From a bacterium (lineage in GTDB: Bacteria; Chloroflexota; Dormibacteria; Aeolococcales; Bog-877), in NCBI GenBank assembly GCA_021798435.1, contig JAJZGN010000042.1, forward strand, positions 1-11,488: 11,488 nt of DNA, given 5' to 3'. The stretch's first letter is position 1; every line of letters starts with the position of its first letter. The notes under the pieces were generated by a model that saw nothing but the letters and a program-made list of their open reading frames with translations, was not told where the DNA came from and made no database searches. The translations under genes were made by a program, and so were the position numbers. Shown here in pieces: positions 1 through 6,793 of this stretch.

Positions 1-2
1 GC

Positions 3-101
3 ACCGAGGCCAGGGAGGGGGTGCGGCGGCTCGTGACCGCCCTCACCTATGGGGAGCTGGGCCAACAAGGGGGCGCGAAGGCGGGACGTCGGATCCACTG
101 A
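3..101 (+). CDS. C-terminal end of an unidentified protein (5' end outside window)
   Basis: The reading frame is open from base 3 to the TGA at 99-101, giving 32 residues that end KAGRRIH. Of the 32 codons, about 27 end in G or C, especially in the first half, which is the pattern of the certain genes in this window; the two other plus frames look less gene-like. The peptide begins with an amphipathic stretch (EAREGVRRLVTAL) and ends in a basic tail. No family is recognisable from so short a tail and no function is proposed. It could also be a chance open frame at the window edge. Confidence 0.4.
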   Translation, partial: TEAREGVRRLVTALTYGELGQQGGAKAGRRIH

Positions 102-307
102 CCTGGTCAGGGAAGGGAGGGCGGCGCCCAGCCTATCGACTGGTCCAAGTCGGAGCTTGGGGTACGCGCCGGGATGGCTGATCGTTCTCCTGCGCGCATC
201 GAGCAGCGGGCGGATGATGACCGTTGCGCGTGAAGCCCCATGTTTGCTCCACGGATGGAGCCCAACTCAGCACCCGTTCCCGCGGCGGATAGACCGGCGC
301 GGGAGGC
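102..307. other. Non-coding gap with stem-loops only
   Basis: No convincing gene lies here; open frames on both strands have mixed codon use and run into the tRNA. Three inverted repeats are visible. CTGACC-T-GGTCAG (98-110) overlaps the stop codon of the preceding frame. GCTCCA (246-251) pairs with TGGAGC (256-261) around a 4-base loop. CCCGCG (279-284) pairs with CGCGGG (298-303), just beyond the 3' end of the tRNA. None is followed by a run of T on either strand, so none is a standard intrinsic terminator. The last could help end or process the tRNA transcript. Confidence 0.5.
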
Positions 308-384
308 TGGTGGGCGCACCAGGAGTCGAACCTGGGGCCTCTACCGTGTCAGGGTAGCGCTCTAACCACCTGAGCTATGCGCCC
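308..384 (-). tRNA. tRNA-Val, anticodon GAC, with encoded CCA
   Basis: On the minus strand the complete cloverleaf can be written. The acceptor GGGCGCA pairs with TGCGCCC (7 bp). The D stem is GCTC/GAGC. The anticodon stem CTACC/GGTAG encloses the loop CTGACAC, giving anticodon GAC at 350-348. The variable region has 5 bases. The T arm is CCAGG, TTCGACT, CCTGG. The discriminator base is A and the 3' CCA is encoded at 310-308, making 77 nt in total. A at position 35 and discriminator A fit valine identity. It reads GUC (and GUU by wobble) codons. It is divergent from thrS. Confidence 0.97.
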
Positions 385-398
385 GCTGCAGGGTTCGG

Positions 399-427
399 AT
401 TATAGCCGCCGCTCGCCCGTTCCCAGA
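399..427 (-). promoter_or_regulatory. Probable promoter of the tRNA-Val gene
   Basis: The minus strand has a perfect -10 hexamer, TATAAT (404-399), ending 14 bases before the tRNA 5' end, which would place the start of transcription near 392 and leave a leader of about 7 bases. At 17-base spacing the -35 position reads TCTGGG (427-422), a poor match to TTGACA. The -10 assignment is strong for such GC-rich DNA and the -35 is weak. The region also contains the thrS upstream sequence, so the two genes share a gap of about 60 bases. Confidence 0.6.
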
Positions 428-446
428 GTGGGGCCCCGCCTCTAGA

Positions 447-2189
447 ATGCGAGATCAGATGGAAGGACTCGACCTGGATGTGGTGCGCCACAGCGCCGCC
501 CACCTCATGGCGGCGGCGGTCTGCGAGCTGTTCCCGGGGGCCGAGTACGCCATTGGGCCGGCCATCGAGGACGGCTTCTACTACGACTTCCTATTGCCTG
601 GGGGAGCGAGGATCAGCGACTCCGATCTCCCCAGGATCGAGGAGAGGATGCGGGAGATCCAGGCTCGAGATCCCGCCTACGAGCGGTTGGAGGTGGATCG
701 GGACAGCGCACTCTCGGAGTTCCGCGGCCGCTCCCAGCGCTTCAAGGTGGAGCTTATCGAGAGGATCCCCGAAGGGGAGCTGATCACCTGCTACCGGACC
801 GGCGATTTCTTCGACCTCTGCCGCGGGCCCCACGTCCCGCGGGCCTCGCAGATCCCGGCCTTCCGGCTGCTCCACACGGCTGGCGCCTACTGGCATGGGG
901 ACGAGAACCAGCCGATGCTCCAGCGGGTTTACGGCACCGCCTTCCTCGGCTCCAGGGAGCTGGAGGAGTACCTGGAACGGCTGGAGATGGCCCGGCAGCG
1001 GGACCACCGCCGGCTGGGGCGCGAGCTGGACCTGTTCTCCCTCCCCGAGGAGCTGGGTGGCGGACTGGTGCTCTGGCATCCCCGGGGGGCAGTGGTTCGG
1101 ACGGTCATGGAGGACTACTGGCGGCGTGAGCACCAGCGGGGCGGATACCAGCTCGTGTACACCCCTCACCTGGCCCGGGAACACCTCTGGGAGGTCAGCG
1201 GCCACCTCGGCTTCTTCGCGGACGAGATGTACGGGCCGATCGCCGTCGAGGGGGATCGCTATCGGGTGAAGCCGATGAGCTGCCCCTTCCACATCCTCAT
1301 CTACCGTTCCCGTCCCCGCAGCTATCGCGAGCTGCCCTTGCGGCTGGCCGAGATCGCCTCGGTGTACCGATTCCAGCGAAGTGGCACCCTGCACGGGCTG
1401 CTGCGGGTGAGGGGGATCACCCAGGACGACGCCCACATCTTCTGCACTGAAGAGCAGGCCGAGGAGGAGGTTGTCGGGGTCCTACAGCTGGCTTCGGAGA
1501 TGCTCTCACGATTCGGATTCGCGGAGCTGGAGGTGGACCTCAGCACCAAGCCTCCCAAGGCTGCGGGTGAGGATCGGATGTGGGAACTGGCGGAGGCCGC
1601 TCTGGACCGCGCACTTCGCCGGCAGGGGATGGAGTTCAAGGTGAACCCTGGGGAGGGAGCCTTTTACGGCCCCAAGGTGGACATCCACATCCGGGACGCG
1701 ATGGGTCGCCGCTGGCAGTGCAGCACTGTGCAGTTCGACTTCAACGAGCCGGAACGCTTCCATCTGGAGTACATCGGTGCGGACGGCGCCGCCCACCGGC
1801 CCATCATGGTCCACCGGGCCCTGCTGGGTTCGCTGGAGCGCTTCTTCGGGGTGCTCCTGGAGCATTACGGCGGCGCCCTGCCCTTCTGGCTGAGCCCCGA
1901 GCAGGTGCGCATGGTCACGGTTAGCGACGACCAGCTGCCGTACGCCCTCGAGGTGGCTGCGGCCCTCGACGCCAGGGGAATCAGGACCTCTCCTCCTCGT
2001 CCTGGGGAGACGATGCCGGCCCAGATCCGGGACGGCGAACTGGCCAAGGTCCCGTACCTGGCCGTGGTCGGGCGCCGGGAAGTTGAGGCCCGCCAAGTCA
2101 ACCTCCGGGATGCCCGACGCGGGACCAAGACCGTCCTCGGGATCGAGGAGATGGCGGCGAGGCTGGCCGAGGAGACCGCCGGGGGTTGA
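447..2189 (+). CDS. thrS: Threonyl-tRNA synthetase lacking the N-terminal TGS domain
   Basis: Charges tRNA-Thr with threonine in the cytoplasm. The 580 residues begin directly at the editing domain: HSAAH (15-19) with C125 and H129 in DLCRGPH are the conserved editing-site residues. The class II catalytic core follows, with zinc ligands C279 (KPMSCP), H330 (DDAHIF) and H456 (MVHRALLG), motif 2 around RSGTLHGLLRVRG (311-323) and motif 3 HRALLGSLERF (456-466). The anticodon-binding domain occupies about 485-575. The usual TGS domain of about 60 residues is absent and cannot lie upstream, because the divergent tRNA is there. ATG 447 has no clear SD; ATG 459 (Met5) is an alternative start that costs nothing conserved. 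A 71-base gap separates it from infC. Confidence 0.96.
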   Translation: MRDQMEGLDLDVVRHSAAHLMAAAVCELFPGAEYAIGPAIEDGFYYDFLLPGGARISDSDLPRIEERMREIQARDPAYERLEVDRDSALSEFRGRSQRFKVELIERIPEGELITCYRTGDFFDLCRGPHVPRASQIPAFRLLHTAGAYWHGDENQPMLQRVYGTAFLGSRELEEYLERLEMARQRDHRRLGRELDLFSLPEELGGGLVLWHPRGAVVRTVMEDYWRREHQRGGYQLVYTPHLAREHLWEVSGHLGFFADEMYGPIAVEGDRYRVKPMSCPFHILIYRSRPRSYRELPLRLAEIASVYRFQRSGTLHGLLRVRGITQDDAHIFCTEEQAEEEVVGVLQLASEMLSRFGFAELEVDLSTKPPKAAGEDRMWELAEAALDRALRRQGMEFKVNPGEGAFYGPKVDIHIRDAMGRRWQCSTVQFDFNEPERFHLEYIGADGAAHRPIMVHRALLGSLERFFGVLLEHYGGALPFWLSPEQVRMVTVSDDQLPYALEVAAALDARGIRTSPPRPGETMPAQIRDGELAKVPYLAVVGRREVEARQVNLRDARRGTKTVLGIEEMAARLAEETAGG

Positions 2190-2246
2190 ACGCCAAAGGG
2201 CAGGTGGCCCTGTACGTGATAGCATCGGCCCCTCTGGCCTGAGCTG

Positions 2247-2264
2247 AGGAGGATGCGTCCATAG
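2247..2264 (+). promoter_or_regulatory. infC ribosome binding site, AUA start and overlapping mini-ORF
   Basis: A perfect SD, AGGAGG (2247-2252), is followed after 8 bases by ATA (2261-2263) in the infC frame. The in-frame stop TGA at 2240 excludes a start farther upstream, and no ATG, GTG or TTG occurs in frame before codon 31. An out-of-frame ATG touches the SD at 2253 and reads ATG CGT CCA TAG, so its stop (2262-2264) overlaps the ATA. By analogy with the AUU start of E. coli infC, a start codon that IF3 rejects would let IF3 repress its own synthesis; this is inference from the sequence. The preceding gap (2190-2246) holds only a 5-bp hairpin, AGGGC/GCCCT (2197-2211), without a T run. Confidence 0.75.
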
Positions 2265-2827
2265 CGTTTCGCGAGCTGCACATCAACGACCAGATCCGGA
2301 CCCCGCAGGTCCGGCTCTTCGACGACACGACCGACGAGGCGCTGGGTATCGTGACCCTGGCAGAGGCCCAGCGGCTGGCCCAGGAGAGGGGACTCGACCT
2401 CGTGGAGGTGGCGCCCCAGGCCCAACCTCCGGTGTGTCGGCTCATGGACTATGGGCGATTCAAGTTCGAGGCCCTGAAGAGGGAGAAGGACGCTCGTCGA
2501 GAGCACAACGCCATCCGCCTCAAGGAGATGAAGCTCCGTCCCAAGATAAGCGACCACGACTTCCAGACCAAGTACGGGTACGTGCGTCACTTCCTGGAGG
2601 ATGGCGACAAGGTCAAGCTCACTATCATGTTCAGGGGCCGAGAGCTGGTGCACCAGGAAATCGGTCGGGCGCTGCTGCAGCGGCTGGCCGAAGAGGTGAA
2701 GGACGTGGCCCAAGTGGAGCGGCAGCCCCTCCTGGAGGGGCGCAACATGATCATGATTCTCAATCCGGTGCAGAAGAAGCCCAGCAGGGGAGAGGCGAAC
2801 CACAATGCCCAAGATCCGCAGCCATAA
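2261..2827 (+). CDS. infC: Translation initiation factor IF-3, AUA start codon
   Basis: Binds the 30S subunit, keeps it free of 50S and checks the start codon and initiator tRNA. From ATA 2261 the protein has 188 residues. The N-terminal domain starts with the conserved INDQIR (8-13) and VRLFD (17-21) and includes GLDLVEVAP (44-52), PPVCRLMDYG (56-65) and KFE. A charged linker spans about 70-90. The C-terminal domain contains KLRPKI, DHDFQTK, DGDKVKL and FRGRE, ending at NMIMILNP (162-169) plus an extra polar tail. Starting instead at GTG 2351 would delete 30 conserved residues, so the upstream ATA with its ideal SD is preferred. The 3' end overlaps rpmI by 23 bases. Confidence 0.93.
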   Translation: MAFRELHINDQIRTPQVRLFDDTTDEALGIVTLAEAQRLAQERGLDLVEVAPQAQPPVCRLMDYGRFKFEALKREKDARREHNAIRLKEMKLRPKISDHDFQTKYGYVRHFLEDGDKVKLTIMFRGRELVHQEIGRALLQRLAEEVKDVAQVERQPLLEGRNMIMILNPVQKKPSRGEANHNAQDPQP

Positions 2828-3008
2828 GGGGACCCAGAAGCGCTTTCGGGTCTCGGGCGGGGGCAAACTGCTCCGCCGGGGAGCATTCCAGTCCCATCTT
2901 CTGGAGCACAAGTCAGCCAAGCGCAAGCGGGGTTACGCCCAGATGAAGGCCGTCGACTCCGGGGACGCGAAAGTGGTTCGGCGCAACGCGCCGTACCTGG
3001 AGGGCTGA
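2805..3008 (+). CDS. rpmI: 50S ribosomal protein L35
   Basis: Small, very basic large-subunit protein of 67 residues, the normal length. It opens with MPKIRSHKGTQKRF and contains SGGGKLLRR, SHLLEHKSAKRKR and the final GDAKVVRRNAPYL, all typical of L35. The ATG lies inside the infC 3' end (23-base overlap) behind a purine-rich SD, GGGGAGAGG, so it is probably translationally coupled to infC. rplT starts 3 bases after its stop. The infC-rpmI-rplT order is the standard one in bacteria. Confidence 0.97.
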   Translation: MPKIRSHKGTQKRFRVSGGGKLLRRGAFQSHLLEHKSAKRKRGYAQMKAVDSGDAKVVRRNAPYLEG

Positions 3009-3011
3009 CCG

Positions 3012-3374
3012 GTGGCCCGAGTCAAGCGGGGCGTGACCGCCCGCAAGCGCCACAAGCGGCTCCTGGAGGAGGCCTCGGGTCTCACGGGCTCCCACAACCG
3101 CCTCTACCGGCCTGCCCATGAGGCGGTCATGCACAAGCTGGCCTACCAGTACCGTGACCGCCGCCGCCGCAAGGGCGACTTCCGTCGGCTGTGGATCGCT
3201 CGCATCAACGCCGCGGTGCGGCAGAGCGGGATCACCTACAGCCGCTTCATGGCAGCCCTAGGCGCTGCAGGGGTGATGCTCTCCCGCAAGGAGATGGCGG
3301 AGCTGGCGGTGAGGGACCCCGGAGCCTTTGCCAAGCTGGTTGAGCTGGCCAAGGAGGGGACCACCCCGCAGTGA
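3012..3374 (+). CDS. rplT: 50S ribosomal protein L20
   Basis: An early assembly protein of the large subunit that binds 23S rRNA. The 120 residues start at GTG with MARVKRGVTARKRHKRLL and contain the conserved YRDRRRRKGDFRRLWIARIN and the globular C-terminal half with SRKEMAELAV. The SD GGAGGG overlaps the end of rpmI. In several bacteria L20 represses this operon by binding a leader RNA; here the gap before infC is only 71 bases and I see no obvious long-range L20 leader, so that mode is not supported. Its stop overlaps the pheS start by four bases (GTGA). Confidence 0.97.
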   Translation: MARVKRGVTARKRHKRLLEEASGLTGSHNRLYRPAHEAVMHKLAYQYRDRRRRKGDFRRLWIARINAAVRQSGITYSRFMAALGAAGVMLSRKEMAELAVRDPGAFAKLVELAKEGTTPQ

Positions 3375-4405
3375 CCTCGGTCGACCTCCAGGAGCTCACC
3401 GCGATGGCCCTGGAGGAGATCGCCAGGGCGGACAGCCTGGAGCGGCTGGATGGGGTGCGACTGCGCTACCTCGGCCGGCGGGACGGTCTGGTGACCCTGG
3501 CGGGCCAGCGCCTCCGGGAGCTGAGCCCTGAGCAGCGCGCCGTCTACGGGCAGGAGTTCAACCGAGCGACCGGCGAGCTCCGCCTGGCGCTGGAGGCCCG
3601 GCAGCGGGAGCTGGCGGTTGGGGAGGAGGCACTGCGGGAAGACGCGGAGTGGGTGGATATGAGCCACCCCTTCCGGGAACCCGAAGTGGGCCACCCTCAC
3701 CCGGTGGCGGGGCTGATTCGGGAGATCGAGGACATCTTCGCCTTCCTCGGTTATCAGTCGGTGGCCGGCCCCGAGCTGGAGGACGACCAGCACAATTTCC
3801 AGCTCCTCAACATGCCGCCCGAACATCCCGCCCGGGATGCCCACGACACCTTTTACCTCCGCCCGCCCGCGGGCGGCTGGCTCTATAGGACCCACACCTC
3901 GCCTGTCCAGATGCGGGCGATGCTAGGGTCCCGGCCACCCCTCCGGATCATCGTCCCCGGCAAGGTGGCCCGCCGGGACAACCCCGATCCCACCCACACC
4001 CCGGTCTTCCACCAGGTGGAGGGCCTGTGCGTGGACCGCGGGGTGACGCTGGGAGACTTGAAGGGCACTCTGGAATACGTCATCCGGGCGCTGTTCGGCC
4101 GAGATCGCCGGGTGCGCCTCAGGGCCAGCTACTTTCCCTACACCGAGCCCAGCCTGGAAGCTGACGTCGCCTGCGCCGTCTGTCAGGGGGCCGGTTGCAG
4201 GACCTGCCTGCAGAAGGGCTGGATCGAGATCCTGGGTTCGGGGATGGTCCACCCCGAGGTGCTACGCAACGGCGGCGTGGACCCCGAGATCCACAGCGGC
4301 TTCGCCTTTGGCATGGGGCCAGATCGGATCGCCGTCCTGCGCTACGGGTTGGCCGACCTTCGCGACCTGTACGAGAACGATCTCCGCCTCCTGGAGTGCT
4401 TCTGA
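3371..4405 (+). CDS. pheS: Phenylalanyl-tRNA synthetase alpha subunit
   Basis: Catalytic subunit of the alpha2-beta2 PheRS. It has 344 residues, the normal length. An N-terminal coiled-coil region (about 1-90) that contacts tRNA is followed by the class II core: HPARDAHDTFY (152-162), RTHTSPVQ (173-180), motif 2 region GKVARRDNPDPTH (197-209) with FHQVEG (213-218), and FAFGMGPDRIAVLRYG (311-326) as motif 3. Four cysteines (268, 271, 276, 279) form a CxxC-x4-CxxC knuckle just before GWIEILGSGMVHP, as in many PheS proteins. GVARR-type variation is modest: Ala replaces the usual Tyr at 200 and Asp the usual Glu at 318. GTG 3371 overlaps the rplT stop; AGGAGG lies 13 bases upstream. Confidence 0.97.
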   Translation: MTSVDLQELTAMALEEIARADSLERLDGVRLRYLGRRDGLVTLAGQRLRELSPEQRAVYGQEFNRATGELRLALEARQRELAVGEEALREDAEWVDMSHPFREPEVGHPHPVAGLIREIEDIFAFLGYQSVAGPELEDDQHNFQLLNMPPEHPARDAHDTFYLRPPAGGWLYRTHTSPVQMRAMLGSRPPLRIIVPGKVARRDNPDPTHTPVFHQVEGLCVDRGVTLGDLKGTLEYVIRALFGRDRRVRLRASYFPYTEPSLEADVACAVCQGAGCRTCLQKGWIEILGSGMVHPEVLRNGGVDPEIHSGFAFGMGPDRIAVLRYGLADLRDLYENDLRLLECF

Positions 4406-6793
4406 GTGAGGGTGAGCCACGAGTGGCTGGGGGAGATGGTGGACCTTGAAGGTGTCGAGCCGGCCAAGGTCGCGGATCTCCTCACCCTGAGCGGCACCGA
4501 GGTGGAGAAGGTCACCGCTTTTGGGGAGGGGTTGGAGCAGGTTGTGGTGGGCGAAGTGGTCGGCTTGCGCCGCGTGGAGGGGAGCGACCACCTCTTCCTG
4601 GCCCACGTCGCCACCCCCGGGCAGGAGCCCCGGGAGGTGATCTGCGGCGCCGACAACCTCTTCGTGGGAGCGCTGGTGCCCTGGGCCCGTCCCGGCACCC
4701 GGCTTCCGATCGGGGCAGAGATCGGGCGCAAGCGGCTCCGGGGGATCTGGAGTGAGGGGATGCTCTGCGCTCCGGACGAGCTGGGACTGGGCTCGGACCA
4801 CGATGGGGTGCTCATCCTCAGCCCAGCCGACGCCGAAGGCGGGATGCCGCTGGATCGGGTCTATCCCGCCGACCACCTGTACGAGCTGGAGGTTCTCAGC
4901 AACCGCGCGGACTGCCTCTCCCACTGGGGCGTCGCCCGGGAGCTCTCGGCATTGCTTTCGCGGCCCCTGCGGGACCCAGAAACCAGCCGACCGCCCCGAT
5001 CGTCGTCGGCCCCCTCGGTCCAGGTGGCCGTCGATTCCTCCGCGGATTGCCCAATCTACCTGGCTGAGTTGCTGACCGGGTTCGGAGACACCCCCGCCCC
5101 GGCAATTGTCCGCCGGCGCCTCGCGGCCATCGGGCAGCGATCGCGGGGTGGAATCGTGGACCTCGCCAACTACGTCATGTTCGAGATCGGCCAGCCCCTG
5201 CACACCTTCGACCTGGACCGGCTTCCGACGCCCGAGAGTGAGCTGGCGGTGGGCGTGAGGCGCGGCCGGAGAGGGGAGTCGATCACCTGCCTGGACGGAA
5301 TTACCCGGGAGCTCGATCCCGAGACCCTGGTGATAACCGTGGGAGATGCTCCCCAGGCCGTGGCCGGCCTGATTGGGGGGGAGGCGTCGGCGGTGGGGCC
5401 GGGCACAAGTCAGGTGCTTCTGGAGGCCGCCAATTTCAACTGGGCGCGGCTGCGCTCCACCTCGAGGCGGCTTCGCCTCCGGACCGAAGCCTCCGGCCGT
5501 TTCGAGCGCCAACTATCACCGCATCTCGCGAGGAGAGGGGCGGACCGCTTCATCCACCTGGCGGTCCGGCACCTCGGGGCCACGTTGGGCCCGGGTGCGG
5601 TCGGGGGTGTGCCACTCGCAGCGGCGGCGGCCATCCGCTGCGACCCCGCGCGGATCTCCTCGATCCTGGGGATGGAGCTCAGCCCGGCGGAGGTTGCCGG
5701 CCCCCTGCGTCGCCTCCAGTTCGAAGTGCGTGAGGGGCGAGGTGAGATCCTGGCCACCCCGTCCCCCTACCGCACCGACGTCACCACCGCCGTGGACCTG
5801 GCCGAGGAGGTCGGGAGGATCCTCGGGTACCGCAAGGTCCCGGGAACGCTGCCGCCGAACCGCCAGGCGCCCCCCCTGGAGGCGCTGGCTGAGCCGGTTG
5901 CCCGCCTGGCCTCCGCGACCTGCCGGGCCGCCGGCTTCAGCGAGGCCCTGACCCTCAGCCTTGTGTCCGGGGAGCGGGAGGGGCTGGCGCCACGCCTCAT
6001 CGGGAACCTTGCTCACCTGGAGCTGGACAATCCCCTCTCCGCCCAGCTCGGGAGCCTGCGCCAGGGCCTGCTGCAGGGGCTGCTCCAGAGCGCCCACCAC
6101 AACCAGGCCCGCGGCCAGGACCAGGTACGTCTCTTCGAGCAGGGGGCAGCCTTCTGGGGTCGGGGCCCGGAGCGGCCCGAGGAGCCCTGGATGCTCGCCC
6201 TGCTGGACCTTGAAGACGATGAGGCCGTGGCCGCGGCCGCCCGGCTGCGGCGCCTCATGGCCCTCATCGCCTCTCTCTCCAGCGTCGGTGGTGGCGGGGT
6301 GGTGGAATTCCGGCCAGTCACCTGGCTCGGTCTCCACCGGGCCCGGGCAGCCGAGGTCTGGGCGGGCGCTGAGCGCCGGGGGATCGTGGGCGAGGTGGCC
6401 CGGCCCGGGGCCGACGCCTTCGACGTCCGGGGTCGGGTGGAAGTCGCCGAGCTGCGCCTGGATGGCTGGCTCAAGCCCGGGGGCCGCCCGGGCCACGCCC
6501 CGCCCCTTCCGCGCACCCCGGCCCTCGTGCTGGATCTCTCGGTGACGGTCCCCAGCGGGGCCCTACTGGGGCCGGCCCTCCAGGCGGTAGAGGCGCTGGG
6601 ACTTCCGGAATTGGAGCTGGTAACCCCCATCGATGAGTACGTCGGGGACCAGCTCGGTCCGGGAGTGAAGGGCTGGACGCTCCGGCTCCGCCTCCGCCGC
6701 CCCGAACGCACCCTCACGACCGCGGAGGGGGACAAAGCTCGCCAGGCCGTCCTGCGGGCGCTGGAGCTGGAGGTTGGCGCAACCGCACGGTGA
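4406..6793 (+). CDS. pheT: Phenylalanyl-tRNA synthetase beta subunit
   Basis: Partner of PheS; it binds tRNA and edits mischarged Tyr-tRNA-Phe. It has 795 residues, the normal bacterial length. In order: MRVSHEWLGEMVDL at the N-terminus; an EMAP-like OB-fold tRNA-binding domain (about 40-150, with ICGADNLFVG); the B3/B4 editing domain (about 210-400, with GGIVDLANYVMFEIGQPLHT in 248-267 and EASGRFER); the B5 domain (about 405-475, with DLAEEVGRILGY); the core-like region; and a C-terminal anticodon-binding FDX-ACB domain (about 705-795). GTG 4406 directly follows the pheS stop (TGAGTG), and GGAG at 4392-4395 can serve as the SD. The stop overlaps the next gene by four bases. Confidence 0.97.
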   Translation: MRVSHEWLGEMVDLEGVEPAKVADLLTLSGTEVEKVTAFGEGLEQVVVGEVVGLRRVEGSDHLFLAHVATPGQEPREVICGADNLFVGALVPWARPGTRLPIGAEIGRKRLRGIWSEGMLCAPDELGLGSDHDGVLILSPADAEGGMPLDRVYPADHLYELEVLSNRADCLSHWGVARELSALLSRPLRDPETSRPPRSSSAPSVQVAVDSSADCPIYLAELLTGFGDTPAPAIVRRRLAAIGQRSRGGIVDLANYVMFEIGQPLHTFDLDRLPTPESELAVGVRRGRRGESITCLDGITRELDPETLVITVGDAPQAVAGLIGGEASAVGPGTSQVLLEAANFNWARLRSTSRRLRLRTEASGRFERQLSPHLARRGADRFIHLAVRHLGATLGPGAVGGVPLAAAAAIRCDPARISSILGMELSPAEVAGPLRRLQFEVREGRGEILATPSPYRTDVTTAVDLAEEVGRILGYRKVPGTLPPNRQAPPLEALAEPVARLASATCRAAGFSEALTLSLVSGEREGLAPRLIGNLAHLELDNPLSAQLGSLRQGLLQGLLQSAHHNQARGQDQVRLFEQGAAFWGRGPERPEEPWMLALLDLEDDEAVAAAARLRRLMALIASLSSVGGGGVVEFRPVTWLGLHRARAAEVWAGAERRGIVGEVARPGADAFDVRGRVEVAELRLDGWLKPGGRPGHAPPLPRTPALVLDLSVTVPSGALLGPALQAVEALGLPELELVTPIDEYVGDQLGPGVKGWTLRLRLRRPERTLTTAEGDKARQAVLRALELEVGATAR

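Noticed and set aside
246..261. Hairpin GCTCCA/TGGAGC as a tRNA terminator
   Set aside because: On the minus strand it is followed by AAACAT, with no T run, so it does not meet the criteria for an intrinsic terminator.
49..357. Open frame of 102 codons upstream of thrS on the plus strand
   Set aside because: It runs antisense through the tRNA-Val gene, has no gene-like codon use and matches no family I recognise.
591..1436. Long minus-strand open frame inside thrS
   Set aside because: Shadow of thrS caused by high GC content; the thrS frame carries all conserved motifs.
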